NCBI RefSeq assembly: GCF_014982745.1
Contig: NZ_JADCKA010000003.1
Coordinates: 1 to 64,000 of the forward strand
Reading direction: 5' to 3'
Length of the DNA: 64,000 nucleotides
Source of the DNA: Gallibacter intestinalis
Lineage (GTDB): Bacteria; Bacillota; Clostridia; Peptostreptococcales; Anaerovoracaceae
The position numbers were made by a program, and so were the translations under genes. Below are positions 38,479 to 46,790 of this stretch, piece by piece (the first letter of the stretch is position 1; every line of letters starts with the position of its first letter). Below the pieces are notes generated by a model. The model ran no database searches. It was given only the letters and a program-made list of their open reading frames with translations, and was not told the DNA's origin.

Positions 38479-40074
38479 ATGTGGACAAGAAAGGCATTAA
38501 AGAAAGACGCAAGGAAAAATTTAAAAAATAATTATTGGAGACTGCTTGGCGTTAGCCTCCTTATAGCCTTTGTATTAGGCGGCATGAAGATGGAAGCGGA
38601 TGTAGCCACTGTAACTGAGGTTGGTAACCAGCTGGCTGCAAACAGATTTGCATCTGTATCAAATGTACAGGTCGTTGACCAGTTTATGCATGTAACTATA
38701 CAAAGCAGTGGGGATAGAGGCAGTGCTTTGTTAGAATATGCAGGTGAAAAATATACGCCTACAAAGGGTGTTTTTGCACATATTTATAACAATGTAACCC
38801 AAGAGAAATCATTTATCTATGGGTTTTTAAATGCTGTCAACAATATGGCATTTAAAGACAGGATAGGACAAGGTATTATAATCTTTGTCGGAGCGGGACT
38901 TTCTTTATGTTTCAGCTTCTTTATAGTAAACGTGTTGATAGTCGGGCAATGTCGATTTGTACTTGAAAGCCGGACATATTACGACTGTAAAATAGGAAGA
39001 CTGACGTTTCCATGGCGCGTGGGCAGATGGAAAAAGACTGCTATGGTCATGATGCGCAGGAGCATATATACATACCTTTGGGATCTTACGATTATCGGCG
39101 GAATAATAAAGAGATATTCATATAAGATGATTCCGTATATAATGGCGGAAAATCCAGATGTTACTGCCAAAGAAGCCTTTATGATGTCAAGAGACATGAT
39201 GAATGGCAATAAATTTAAGGCATTTAAGATAGATGTGTCGATGGCAGGCTGGTATATACTCAGCTTTTTAACACTGGGAGCGGTCAGATGGTTTTTCCTA
39301 AATCCGTATTTAGATACGATTTATGCTGAATTGTATCTGGAATTGAGAAAGGAAGCAATCGAAGAAAAAGCTTCTTATGCGGAATACTTTAATGACCCTA
39401 TGCTGTGCGTTGAAACATCTCTGACTGAGTACCCTGTGGAAATGCATCCGTTATACAGGGAAACGACAAAGCAGTGGCTCAAATTGGATTATCACAGGAG
39501 ATATTCATTATCTTCGATGATACTTATGTTTTTCACTTTTTCCATGATTGGATGGATATGGGAGGTTTCCCTAAGACTGCTTAATTACGGTGAATTCGTA
39601 AATAGGGGAACTTTACATGGACCGTGGCTTCCGATATACGGTGCAGGTGGCGTGCTTATAGTTGTACTCTTGAGAAAACTGGCTGATAAACCGATATTGC
39701 TATTTATAGGAGCTGTGGTTGTATGCGGTGTTGTTGAATATACAACATCATGGTTCCTGTGGGAACATTTTCACATGAAATGGTGGGATTACAGCGGATA
39801 TTTCCTTAATCTTCACGGCAGGATATGCGCGGAAGGCTTATTTGTATTTGGTCTCGGAGGATGTGGCTTCATATATATATTGGCGCCTTTGTGCGATGAA
39901 ATATATAAGCATATACCGAAGAGAGTAAAAACTGGCTTGTGTGCGATTTTGTTAACAGCGTTTTTAATTGATGGTATTTACTCTGCAGGTCATCCTAATG
40001 AAGGAAAGGGAGTTACAGATTACGGAATGGTTGAGAAGTCGCAGGAAATATATACGGCAAGTATAATTGAATAA
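38479..40074 (+). CDS. DUF975 - CmpB-type (ABC-transporter type IV) membrane fusion protein
   Basis: A 531-residue polytopic membrane protein of two parts. Residues 1-300 resemble DUF975, opening MWTRKALKKDARKNLKNNYW and including the VGRWKK and GNKFKAFKIDVS segments. Residues 340-500 resemble the putative ABC-transporter type IV (CmpB) family, with FSMIGWIWEV, NRGTLHGPWLPIYGAGG and WDYSGYFLNLHGRIC. Function is unknown for both. A TATAAT lies at 38438-38443 with no clear -35. A terminator follows, so it is a single gene. Domain calls are from motif memory. Confidence 0.75.
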   Translation: MWTRKALKKDARKNLKNNYWRLLGVSLLIAFVLGGMKMEADVATVTEVGNQLAANRFASVSNVQVVDQFMHVTIQSSGDRGSALLEYAGEKYTPTKGVFAHIYNNVTQEKSFIYGFLNAVNNMAFKDRIGQGIIIFVGAGLSLCFSFFIVNVLIVGQCRFVLESRTYYDCKIGRLTFPWRVGRWKKTAMVMMRRSIYTYLWDLTIIGGIIKRYSYKMIPYIMAENPDVTAKEAFMMSRDMMNGNKFKAFKIDVSMAGWYILSFLTLGAVRWFFLNPYLDTIYAELYLELRKEAIEEKASYAEYFNDPMLCVETSLTEYPVEMHPLYRETTKQWLKLDYHRRYSLSSMILMFFTFSMIGWIWEVSLRLLNYGEFVNRGTLHGPWLPIYGAGGVLIVVLLRKLADKPILLFIGAVVVCGVVEYTTSWFLWEHFHMKWWDYSGYFLNLHGRICAEGLFVFGLGGCGFIYILAPLCDEIYKHIPKRVKTGLCAILLTAFLIDGIYSAGHPNEGKGVTDYGMVEKSQEIYTASIIE

Positions 40075-40095
40075 CGCAAATAGGCGATAGAATAG

Positions 40096-40133
40096 TGGGC
40101 AGAAGACATCTTGTCTTTTGCCTGCTTTTTTTT
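40096..40133 (+). terminator. Rho-independent terminator
   Basis: GGCAGAAGACA (40098-40108) pairs with TGTCTTTTGCC (40112-40122), followed by TGC and eight T. It ends the DUF975-CmpB gene and isolates the iron-regulated operon that follows. Confidence 0.85.
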
Positions 40134-40159
40134 ATGCGATTGAACAAAGAAATGATAGG

Positions 40160-40188
40160 TTGACAGTGAATAAGAGAAATGATATTTT
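40160..40188 (+). promoter_or_regulatory. Promoter of iron-locus operon 1
   Basis: TTGACA (40160-40165), 17-base spacer, TATTTT (40183-40188). The predicted start near 40195 abuts the operator palindrome. Confidence 0.75.
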
Positions 40189-40196
40189 TAAATAGG

Positions 40197-40214
40197 TTAG
40201 TTAGTCTAAACTAA
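40197..40214 (+). promoter_or_regulatory. DtxR-like operator, site 1
   Basis: TTAGTTAGTCTAAACTAA, a dyad covering about +2 to +19. It resembles known DtxR/IdeR boxes (TTAGG-TTAGCCTAA-CCTAA type) and agrees at 16 of 18 positions with the reverse strand of the site at 45321-45338. A repressor bound here would block initiation. Confidence 0.7.
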
Positions 40215-40248
40215 TATGCGGCTGAACTCAACACGGAAAGGAATAAAA

Positions 40249-40638
40249 ATGAAAAAGACAGTGAATATTCTATGGTTAATACTGGGGTGGTTAAGCCTTG
40301 CCATTGGAAGCATAGGGGTAGTATTGCCGGTACTACCGACTACACCTTTTTTGCTTGTGGCTTCCTTTTCCTTTGCCAAGGGCTCTGATAGATTTCACCG
40401 GTGGTTCACAGGGACAAAGTTATATAAAAAACACCTTGAAAATTTTGTCACTGACAGGGCGATGACATTAAAAACTAAATTTGGAATCCTTCTTCCTGCA
40501 TCTGCAATGCTGATTATTGCGATGCTGCTGGTTCCAAGCATCCATTTCAGAATCTTTATCGTATTTCTAATCATTTTCAAGTATGTATATTTTTCTACAA
40601 AAATTAAAACTATAAAAGGAGCAGTTGAAGTTGATTAG
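40249..40638 (+). CDS. DUF454 (YbaN-like) small membrane protein
   Basis: A 129-residue protein with a conserved N-terminal block LGWLSLAIGSIGVVLPVLPTTP and three or four hydrophobic segments, typical of DUF454. The loop has RFHRWFTGTKLYKKHLENF. Function is unknown; its place at the head of an iron-regulated operon suggests a metal or haem-linked role. I start at ATG 40249, after GGAAAGG, not the ATG at 40216 which directly follows the operator. It overlaps the next gene by eight bases. Confidence 0.82.
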   Translation: MKKTVNILWLILGWLSLAIGSIGVVLPVLPTTPFLLVASFSFAKGSDRFHRWFTGTKLYKKHLENFVTDRAMTLKTKFGILLPASAMLIIAMLLVPSIHFRIFIVFLIIFKYVYFSTKIKTIKGAVEVD

Positions 40639-40999
40639 TAAGCCAGATGCGAAAAGAGAAAAGGAAAAGCGCATTATAGAATTGATGATAAATCTGTACT
40701 GTTCGGGAAATCATAGAAAAGAGCAGCGAGGCGATAAGAGTAGACAAGGATTATGCAATGAATGCGATGATCTTCTCATGTATGCGAAGGAGAGGATAGA
40801 TAAATGTCCCTTTGCTGAGACAAAGACCTTTTGCAGTAGCTGTAAGGTGCATTGCTATAAGTCGCAGATGAGAGAACAGATTCGGCGTGTTATGAAATAT
40901 GCGGGCCCGAGAATGATGCTGTATCACCCTATATTAGCTGTAAAGCATGTAGCGGATACCATAAAAAATAAAAGACGAGGAAAGATGTTAAATGATTAA
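40631..40999 (+). CDS. YgbA-type nitrous oxide-stimulated promoter family protein
   Basis: A 122-residue basic, Cys-rich protein resembling the YgbA_NO family. Cys motifs: C-N-E-C (about 39-42), then Cys in KCPF, FCSSC and VHCYK, and the conserved PRMMLYHPILAVKH. The Cys set could bind iron, a cluster or haem; that is inference. The start is TTG at 40631, nine bases after AGGAG; a TTG at 40625 is in frame but too close. It sits between DUF454 and the ABC pair, overlapping both. Confidence 0.75.
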   Translation: MISKPDAKREKEKRIIELMINLYCSGNHRKEQRGDKSRQGLCNECDDLLMYAKERIDKCPFAETKTFCSSCKVHCYKSQMREQIRRVMKYAGPRMMLYHPILAVKHVADTIKNKRRGKMLND

Positions 41000-42740
41000 A
41001 AGGGAATTAATCAGATTTATGAAAGGCGCCGGAAAATATATAGTTGCCGGCGTTTGGTGGCAATGGGCGGCTCTGCTTTGTCAGATAGTCGTTGTTTTTG
41101 TGTTGGCGATAATTATACAAGGAACTTGGCAAGGGAATATACGGACTGAACAAATTTTGTGGATGATTGCAGTTGCGGTAGCTTTTATGATTGCAAAGGC
41201 TGTTTGCGACCGATTGAGCGCAGGTGTGTCGTATCAGGCCAGTGAAGAGGTAAAGCTACGACTCAGAGGGAAAATTTTTGAAAAAATACTCGCCTTAGGT
41301 ACTTCATATAGAGATAAGACATCCACTGCAGAGCTTCTGCAGCTTTCGGTGGAAGGTGTGGAACAGTTGGAAATATATTACGGAAGGTATCTTCCTCAAT
41401 TGTTTTATAGTTTACTGGCACCGTTGACGTTGTTTGTGGTGCTTTCTCAGGTGAGCCTAAAAAGTGCGGCTATACTTTTAGTCTGTGTTCCTCTTATACC
41501 GATTTCCATAGTTCTGGTGCAGAAAATAGCTAAAAAACTTTTAAAAAAGTATTGGGGTGTTTATACGCAATTGGGAGACAGCTTCCTTGAAAATCTACAA
41601 GGACTTACAACCTTAAAAATATATAAAAGTGATGGTTATGCCAGCGATAAGATGGACAGAGAAGCGGAAAATTTCAGAAAGATAACCATGCGTGTTTTGG
41701 TTATGCAGCTTAACTCCATAAGCGTTATGGATATAGTTGCATATGCCGGAGCCGGAGCAGGGATTATTTGTGCGTTATTACAGTTTTCTGCAGGAAATTT
41801 GCAACTGGCAGAAATGATTATAATTGTGCTGTTGGCAGCAGAGTTTTTTATTCCTTTAAGACTTCTGGGATCTTTTTTTCATATTGCGATGAACGGGATG
41901 GCAGCCAGTGATAAAATATTTGCTTTTCTCAAAACTGATACAGAAAAGAATTGTGGCACACAGAATATTGAAGGAAGTGTAGATATAACCATAAGAAATC
42001 TTGGATTTGCCTACGATAAAGATCGAAAAATTCTGGATGGTGTTTCTATGGATATTCATTCGGGGCAGTTCGTTTCTCTAGTGGGCCTTTCGGGAAGCGG
42101 TAAAAGTACAATTGCCGCATTGATTGCAGGTAAATTTAGTGGATATGAAGGAGATATAAAAATAAGCGGAAAAGATCTAAACGATATTTCCGAAGTGTCT
42201 CTTATGGATTCTATTGTTACAGTAGGATATAATAGCTTCATTTTTGGAGGAAGCGTCCGTGAAAATCTGACTATGGCAAAAAAAGACGCATCTGAAAGTG
42301 AGATGATATCTGTTTTGCAAAAGGTAAAATTATGGGATTTTTTACAGAAAGAAAATGGCTTGGATACAAAGATAACAGAGCAGGGAAGCAACTTGTCTGG
42401 AGGGCAGAGACAGAGGCTAGCTTTAGCAAGAGCATTGCTCAAAGATGCAGAAATGTACATTTTCGATGAAGCATCGTCTAATATCGATGTGGAAAGTGAA
42501 AAGGTAATTATGGATATGATAAAAAATCTTGCGAAAAGTAAAACGGTATTGTCCATTTCTCACAGAATGGCAAATGCAGTGGATTCCGATGTTATATATG
42601 TTATAGAAAACGGCAAAATTATAGAAAAGGGAAATCATTTGTCTCTGTTGAAAGATAAAGGCAGATATGCAGAAATATATACAAAACAAGAAAAAATGTG
42701 TGCAAAATGGGAGAACTCAGATGAGAAGAAGCAGTATTAA
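40992..42740 (+). CDS. Exporter-fold ABC half-transporter, subunit 1 (CydD/IrtA-like)
   Basis: A 582-residue protein: six-helix transmembrane domain (1-310) and C-terminal ATPase. Walker [11 protein letters not shown], signature NLSGGQRQRLALARAL, Walker B MYIFDEASSNID with the catalytic Glu, and H-loop SISHRMANA. With the next gene it makes a heterodimer. General resemblance is to CydDC-type exporters, but exporter-fold pairs such as IrtAB and YbtPQ import siderophores, and iron control suggests a similar use here. Direction and cargo are unknown. Confidence 0.85.
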   Translation: MIKRELIRFMKGAGKYIVAGVWWQWAALLCQIVVVFVLAIIIQGTWQGNIRTEQILWMIAVAVAFMIAKAVCDRLSAGVSYQASEEVKLRLRGKIFEKILALGTSYRDKTSTAELLQLSVEGVEQLEIYYGRYLPQLFYSLLAPLTLFVVLSQVSLKSAAILLVCVPLIPISIVLVQKIAKKLLKKYWGVYTQLGDSFLENLQGLTTLKIYKSDGYASDKMDREAENFRKITMRVLVMQLNSISVMDIVAYAGAGAGIICALLQFSAGNLQLAEMIIIVLLAAEFFIPLRLLGSFFHIAMNGMAASDKIFAFLKTDTEKNCGTQNIEGSVDITIRNLGFAYDKDRKILDGVSMDIHSGQFVSLVGLSGSGKSTIAALIAGKFSGYEGDIKISGKDLNDISEVSLMDSIVTVGYNSFIFGGSVRENLTMAKKDASESEMISVLQKVKLWDFLQKENGLDTKITEQGSNLSGGQRQRLALARALLKDAEMYIFDEASSNIDVESEKVIMDMIKNLAKSKTVLSISHRMANAVDSDVIYVIENGKIIEKGNHLSLLKDKGRYAEIYTKQEKMCAKWENSDEKKQY

Positions 42741-44373
42741 AATAATGGCGCAGCTCATAGGCTTAGTTAAGCCACTTATACATATTATGATTGCGGCAGT
42801 GCTACTGGGTGTGGCAGGTTTTATCTGTGCCATAGGAGTGACGGTATTGCCGGCATTTGCGATTGCCGATGTCTTGGGATACGAGTATATTGAATGGAAG
42901 ATAGCTATAGCCCTTATAATTGTAGCAGCGGTTCTGAGAGGTTTGCTTCATTATGGTGAGCAAGCTTGCAATCATTACATAGCCTTTAAATTGTTGGCAC
43001 TTATAAGGCATAAGGTGTTTACTGCGCTTAGAAAACTTGCCCCCGCAAAAATGGAGGGGAAGAAAAAGGGCGAACTTATTGCGGTGTTAACATCTGATAT
43101 AGAATTGCTAGAAGTTTTTTATGCTCATACCATTTCACCTATAGCGATAGCGATATTGACAAGTGCTATTATGTTGGCGGTTCTTTCTACTTTCGGGGCG
43201 GTACCAGTAGTCGTTGCGGCGATTGGATATATATGCGTAGGAGTTATAATTCCGCTTATGGTAGGCAAAAAAGGTGCAGGGACCGGGATGTCATATAGAA
43301 ATGATTTTGCAGAGTTGAATTCTGTTGTTTTTGATAATCTCAGGGGAATAGATGAAATTTTGCAGTATGGCTACGGAAAAGAAAGTTATGACAGAATAAA
43401 AGAAGGTGAAGTTAAGCTGAATTGCTCTTCTAAAAAACTTAAGCTATTGGAAGGTAGGCAGAAAGCGATAACCGGTTTTGCAATTATGTTGTTTACTTTC
43501 ATAATGTTACTGACATGCTTTGCGACGTATAAAAATGGTATCATGGGAATAGATGAGACACTGATTTCCACAGTAATCATGACTGCTTCCTTCGGTCCAG
43601 TAACCGCTTTATCTAATCTATCAAACAATTTAACTCAAACTTTGGCGGCAGGTGAAAGGGTGCTTTCAGTTCTAGAAGAAGAACCTCAGGTATATGATGT
43701 TACGGATAAAGAAATAGCAGAATTCGGAGAAGTCACTGTAGATAATCTTTCCTTTGGATATGATGAAGAAAAGATATTACAGGATATAAATTTTAGATTT
43801 GAAAAAGGGAAAATAACCGGTATTCTAGGAAAAAGCGGATGCGGCAAATCCACTCTGTTGAAACTATTAATGAGATTTTGGGAAGCTGAAAGCGGCAGCA
43901 TAACGATTAACGAAAGAAACTTAAACGATATAAACACCAATCAGCTGCGAGATATGCAGTCTTATGTGACTCAAGAAACTTGGATTTTTAATGACACCAT
44001 AAAAGATAATATTGCAGTGGCAAAACCTAAGGCGTCGTTGGAAGAAATAAAAAAGGCTGCAGAGAAGGCAGGGCTTGGTGGATTTATAGCAAATCTGCCA
44101 AAGGGATACGATACTGTTACAGGAGAGCTCGGCGAAGGACTTTCCGGCGGTGAACGACAGAGGATAGGTATAGCAAGGGCGTTTTTACATAACAGTCCAA
44201 TGATGCTGTTGGATGAACCAACCAGTAATTTAGATGCTCTTCACGAAAGCTATATCATGGATTCTCTAGCATCGGCAGCAGAAGAAAAAACAGTTGTTTT
44301 GGTGTCCCATCGCGAATCTACAATGGGCATAGCAGATAAAGTATTTGAAATGAAAAGGGAAAGGAGTTCCTAA
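42721..44373 (+). CDS. Exporter-fold ABC half-transporter, subunit 2 (CydC/IrtB-like)
   Basis: A 550-residue partner of the previous gene: transmembrane domain (1-305) and ATPase with GKSGCGKSTLLKLL, GLSGGERQRIGIARAF, Walker B MMLLDEPTSNLD and H-loop VSHRE. Both ATP sites keep the catalytic Glu. ATG 42721 lies inside the end of subunit 1 (20-base overlap) with GGGAG upstream; the longer frame from 42667 starts deep inside subunit 1. Its stop TAA shares one base with the next ATG. Confidence 0.87.
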   Translation: MRRSSIKIMAQLIGLVKPLIHIMIAAVLLGVAGFICAIGVTVLPAFAIADVLGYEYIEWKIAIALIIVAAVLRGLLHYGEQACNHYIAFKLLALIRHKVFTALRKLAPAKMEGKKKGELIAVLTSDIELLEVFYAHTISPIAIAILTSAIMLAVLSTFGAVPVVVAAIGYICVGVIIPLMVGKKGAGTGMSYRNDFAELNSVVFDNLRGIDEILQYGYGKESYDRIKEGEVKLNCSSKKLKLLEGRQKAITGFAIMLFTFIMLLTCFATYKNGIMGIDETLISTVIMTASFGPVTALSNLSNNLTQTLAAGERVLSVLEEEPQVYDVTDKEIAEFGEVTVDNLSFGYDEEKILQDINFRFEKGKITGILGKSGCGKSTLLKLLMRFWEAESGSITINERNLNDINTNQLRDMQSYVTQETWIFNDTIKDNIAVAKPKASLEEIKKAAEKAGLGGFIANLPKGYDTVTGELGEGLSGGERQRIGIARAFLHNSPMMLLDEPTSNLDALHESYIMDSLASAAEEKTVVLVSHRESTMGIADKVFEMKRERSS

Positions 44374-45152
44374 TGACTGAGATAAAGGGACTTCTTGCAG
44401 GACAGATATTGCTATGCTATATGAATATGGATGAACGAGAATTGAATGTTACATCCTTGGCTAGAACCTTGGGAGTGGATAAGTATGCCGTGAGCAGAGC
44501 CCTTAGCCGTATGGAAAAGGAAGGCCTTGTAAACAAGAATAATCCGAGGAAGCCGATTCTTACGACAACCGGTTGGGAAAGGGCAAAGCGGTTTAATGAA
44601 AAAATGAATATAGCCATGTCATTTTTGATGGAAAATGGCGGTGTATATAAAGGAATAGATGAAGATGCTATATCCATGGCATTGGCGTTATCTGATGAAG
44701 TGCTTAAAAGAATGATAGGGCAGCGAAAAGCTCTCACGAAAAAGGCTATTGATAGAGATGTCATAGAGGGATATTCGCTGCAAAAATACTTTGAAGACGG
44801 CACATATATGACGGATATTTCTCTGATTGATATAAAACGGAGAACGAAAAAAACTGGCAGCGGCAGATCATATATTAAGTTATCGGCCGGGCGTGGCATG
44901 ATATATGTGGATACAACAATATTTGAATCGACAAAAGCCTATAAAGCGAATAGCAAGCCGATTAAAATCAAATACACATCATCTCACGGAGAATCAAATT
45001 ATGAAGTGATGCGCATGGGAAAGGTTATATATTTTCCTGTGGATGAGGTACAATTTGCTTGCTTTAATGATATCAGAATTTTACTAGGAGATATCATCAT
45101 GGAAATAGGCAAAGAAAAGATGATTCTGCAAATGATTGTGAGATATATGTAG
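44373..45152 (+). CDS. DtxR-like winged-helix protein with extra C-terminal domain
   Basis: A 259-residue protein. Residues 23-66 form a winged helix (LNVTSLARTLGVDKYAVSRA, then the wing before PILTTTGWE). Residues 75-115 resemble a DtxR dimerisation helix pair ending in ALSDEVLKRM, but the His/Glu metal ligands usual in that segment (LEHxLSDE type) are replaced by MALALSDE. Residues 120-259 match no family I know. It may regulate the operon or sense a ligand other than iron. It is the last gene of operon 1, starting on the stop of the ABC gene. Confidence 0.6.
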   Translation: MTEIKGLLAGQILLCYMNMDERELNVTSLARTLGVDKYAVSRALSRMEKEGLVNKNNPRKPILTTTGWERAKRFNEKMNIAMSFLMENGGVYKGIDEDAISMALALSDEVLKRMIGQRKALTKKAIDRDVIEGYSLQKYFEDGTYMTDISLIDIKRRTKKTGSGRSYIKLSAGRGMIYVDTTIFESTKAYKANSKPIKIKYTSSHGESNYEVMRMGKVIYFPVDEVQFACFNDIRILLGDIIMEIGKEKMILQMIVRYM

Positions 45153-45201
45153 CAATGTGCAACAATTTTTAAATGTAAATAATGTTTAAATATAAAGCGA
45201 A

Positions 45202-45235
45202 AACGGGATTGTTAGGTTTATCTAACAATCTCGTT
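45202..45235 (+). terminator. Long hairpin after operon 1
   Basis: AACGGGATTGTTAG (45202-45215) pairs with CTAACAATCTCGTT (45222-45235), 14 pairs with one G-T. There is no T run, so termination may be weak or factor-dependent. Confidence 0.55.
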
Positions 45236-45289
45236 GCGCTTGTGCAATAAAAGTGTCGTTGAAAACGGAAATATCAATTGATAGACTTT

Positions 45290-45317
45290 TTTACGGAAAG
45301 AAGATTTAATTGATAAT
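45290..45317 (+). promoter_or_regulatory. Probable promoter of iron-locus operon 2
   Basis: TTTACG (45290-45295), 16-base spacer, GATAAT (45312-45317). The -35 is weak; the -10 runs directly into the operator palindrome. Confidence 0.5.
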
Positions 45318-45342
45318 ATGTTAGTTTAAAGTAACTAACATA
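45317..45342 (+). promoter_or_regulatory. DtxR-like operator, site 2
   Basis: A perfect ten-base inverted repeat: TATGTTAGTT (45317-45326), spacer TAAAGT, AACTAACATA (45333-45342). Its reverse strand reads TTAGTTACTTTAAACTAA in the core, 16 of 18 identical to site 1. Position over the start site suggests repression. Confidence 0.75.
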
Positions 45343-45373
45343 AAAAGATTAATTTACGAAAAGGAGAGAAAAT

Positions 45374-46759
45374 ATGGTAAAGAGCAAACGAGGAAGCAGA
45401 ACTCTGGCCATTGCCGTTATAGCAGCGATGATTATGTCATTGTTTGCGGCATTTCCGGGTTTTGCCAGAGCGCAGGAAACATTGGATAAGGATAACTTAA
45501 AAGATGGAACATATGAAGTCAGTGTGGCGCTGTGGAATGAAACTAAAGATCAGGCATCCATGGCTGCAAGCACTATAGGAGAGACTGCGACTATTGAAGT
45601 AAAAGAGGGAACGGCTTCAATGACAATCCAGGCGTTAAAGGCAAAAATAATGGGATTTGATGCTCAGCTTCAGGGAATGAAGGTATTTGAAGGAACATCT
45701 ACAGCAGAAGGTCAGAATAATACAGAGGCAGTGGCAGGTGAAGCTGACGAAAACGGCACTACCCCGTACACATTTACAATGCCTCACATGGATGAATATA
45801 TTTATGTAAGTGTAAATCCGGGTAAGCCAATGAACGCATGGATGGGTGCAAGAATAAAAGTGAATTGGAATACGCTTAAGCTTATAGAAGAAGCTACAGA
45901 ACCGGGCACAGATCCTGGAGACCAGACTAACCCAGGTGAAGGCGAAGGAACAGAAACAGGAGGAGAAGGAACAGATCAAGAAAAGCCTGAGACACCTTCC
46001 GTAGATAAAAGTGGACTTCAGAGTGCATACGATGCAGTCGCAGCTATGACACAGGGTAATTACACCGCTGATTCATGGGCTGATTTTGTATCAGCAAGAG
46101 ATGCAGCCAAAGCAATCTTAGACAATAAGGATGCGACGGCAGACCAGGTTACAAAGGCTATAAAAGACCTACAGACAGCAAAGGATGCTTTGGCATATGA
46201 TAACATTCTAAACCTGGCAGATGGTACATACAAAGTGCCTGTAAAGCTCTGGCATGAAACAAAAGACCAGGCTTCAATGGCGGCCTCTTCAGTATTGCCT
46301 GAAGCTATGATAACAGTTTCCGGCAAAGATATAAAAATGAATATCTATACACAGCCTATGACTATGGGAACTATCACCGCTTCCCTGCAGACTCTTAAAG
46401 TTGAGAATGGAACTGGTGGTTATACTGATGCTGATATTGTAGGTAGAAGCTCATCTGGAGACCCTAATGAATTTTCATTTGCACTTCCTCATGCAAAAGA
46501 ATATATAAATGTACTGGTAAACCCTAAAGTAGCTATCATGGGCAACACAGACATAGGAGCGAGACTTAAAGTGGATTACTCATCTATTGCAAAGGTTGAA
46601 AATGCTGAAAGCGATATTAACGCAAATGCAACAGCTACAGCAACTACAACAGCAACACCTAACTCTCCAAAGACAGGAGATGAAGCACCGATGGCACTTC
46701 TTGCAACTCTTATGCTGCTTTCAGGTGGAATAGGAGTATATGCATACAGAAAAAGATAG
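45374..46759 (+). CDS. NEAT-FIVAR-NEAT sortase-type surface haem-binding protein
   Basis: A 461-residue secreted protein: signal peptide 1-34, NEAT domain 41-172, Gly/Glu/Thr linker, FIVAR-like three-helix domain 212-275, NEAT domain 280-408, Ala/Thr linker, and a sorting signal NSPKTG (430-435) with hydrophobic stretch and YRKR tail. The NEAT domains share WxETKDQASMAAS (54-66 and 293-305). The Tyr-x3-Tyr haem motif of Isd NEATs is not evident; Met and Tyr residues in MPHMDEYIYV are alternative ligands. Likely captures haem at the wall. First gene of operon 2; no sortase gene is in the window. Confidence 0.88.
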   Translation: MVKSKRGSRTLAIAVIAAMIMSLFAAFPGFARAQETLDKDNLKDGTYEVSVALWNETKDQASMAASTIGETATIEVKEGTASMTIQALKAKIMGFDAQLQGMKVFEGTSTAEGQNNTEAVAGEADENGTTPYTFTMPHMDEYIYVSVNPGKPMNAWMGARIKVNWNTLKLIEEATEPGTDPGDQTNPGEGEGTETGGEGTDQEKPETPSVDKSGLQSAYDAVAAMTQGNYTADSWADFVSARDAAKAILDNKDATADQVTKAIKDLQTAKDALAYDNILNLADGTYKVPVKLWHETKDQASMAASSVLPEAMITVSGKDIKMNIYTQPMTMGTITASLQTLKVENGTGGYTDADIVGRSSSGDPNEFSFALPHAKEYINVLVNPKVAIMGNTDIGARLKVDYSSIAKVENAESDINANATATATTTATPNSPKTGDEAPMALLATLMLLSGGIGVYAYRKR

Positions 46760-46790
46760 TAGTAAAGGAAATAGAAAAGGGAATTGAAAG

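Noticed and set aside
40216-40248. Upstream ATG start for the DUF454 gene
   Set aside because: It lies immediately after the operator with no ribosome site; ATG 40249 has GGAAAGG and matches the family N-terminus.
42667-42720. Longer N-terminus of the second ABC subunit
   Set aside because: The extension is read from the coding end of subunit 1; ATG 42721 has a ribosome site and begins a normal half-transporter.
45202-45235. TTAGGTTTATCTAA as a third DtxR operator
   Set aside because: It is the tip of a 14-pair RNA-type hairpin after operon 1, is not next to a promoter -10, and does not match the 18-bp pattern shared by the other two sites.
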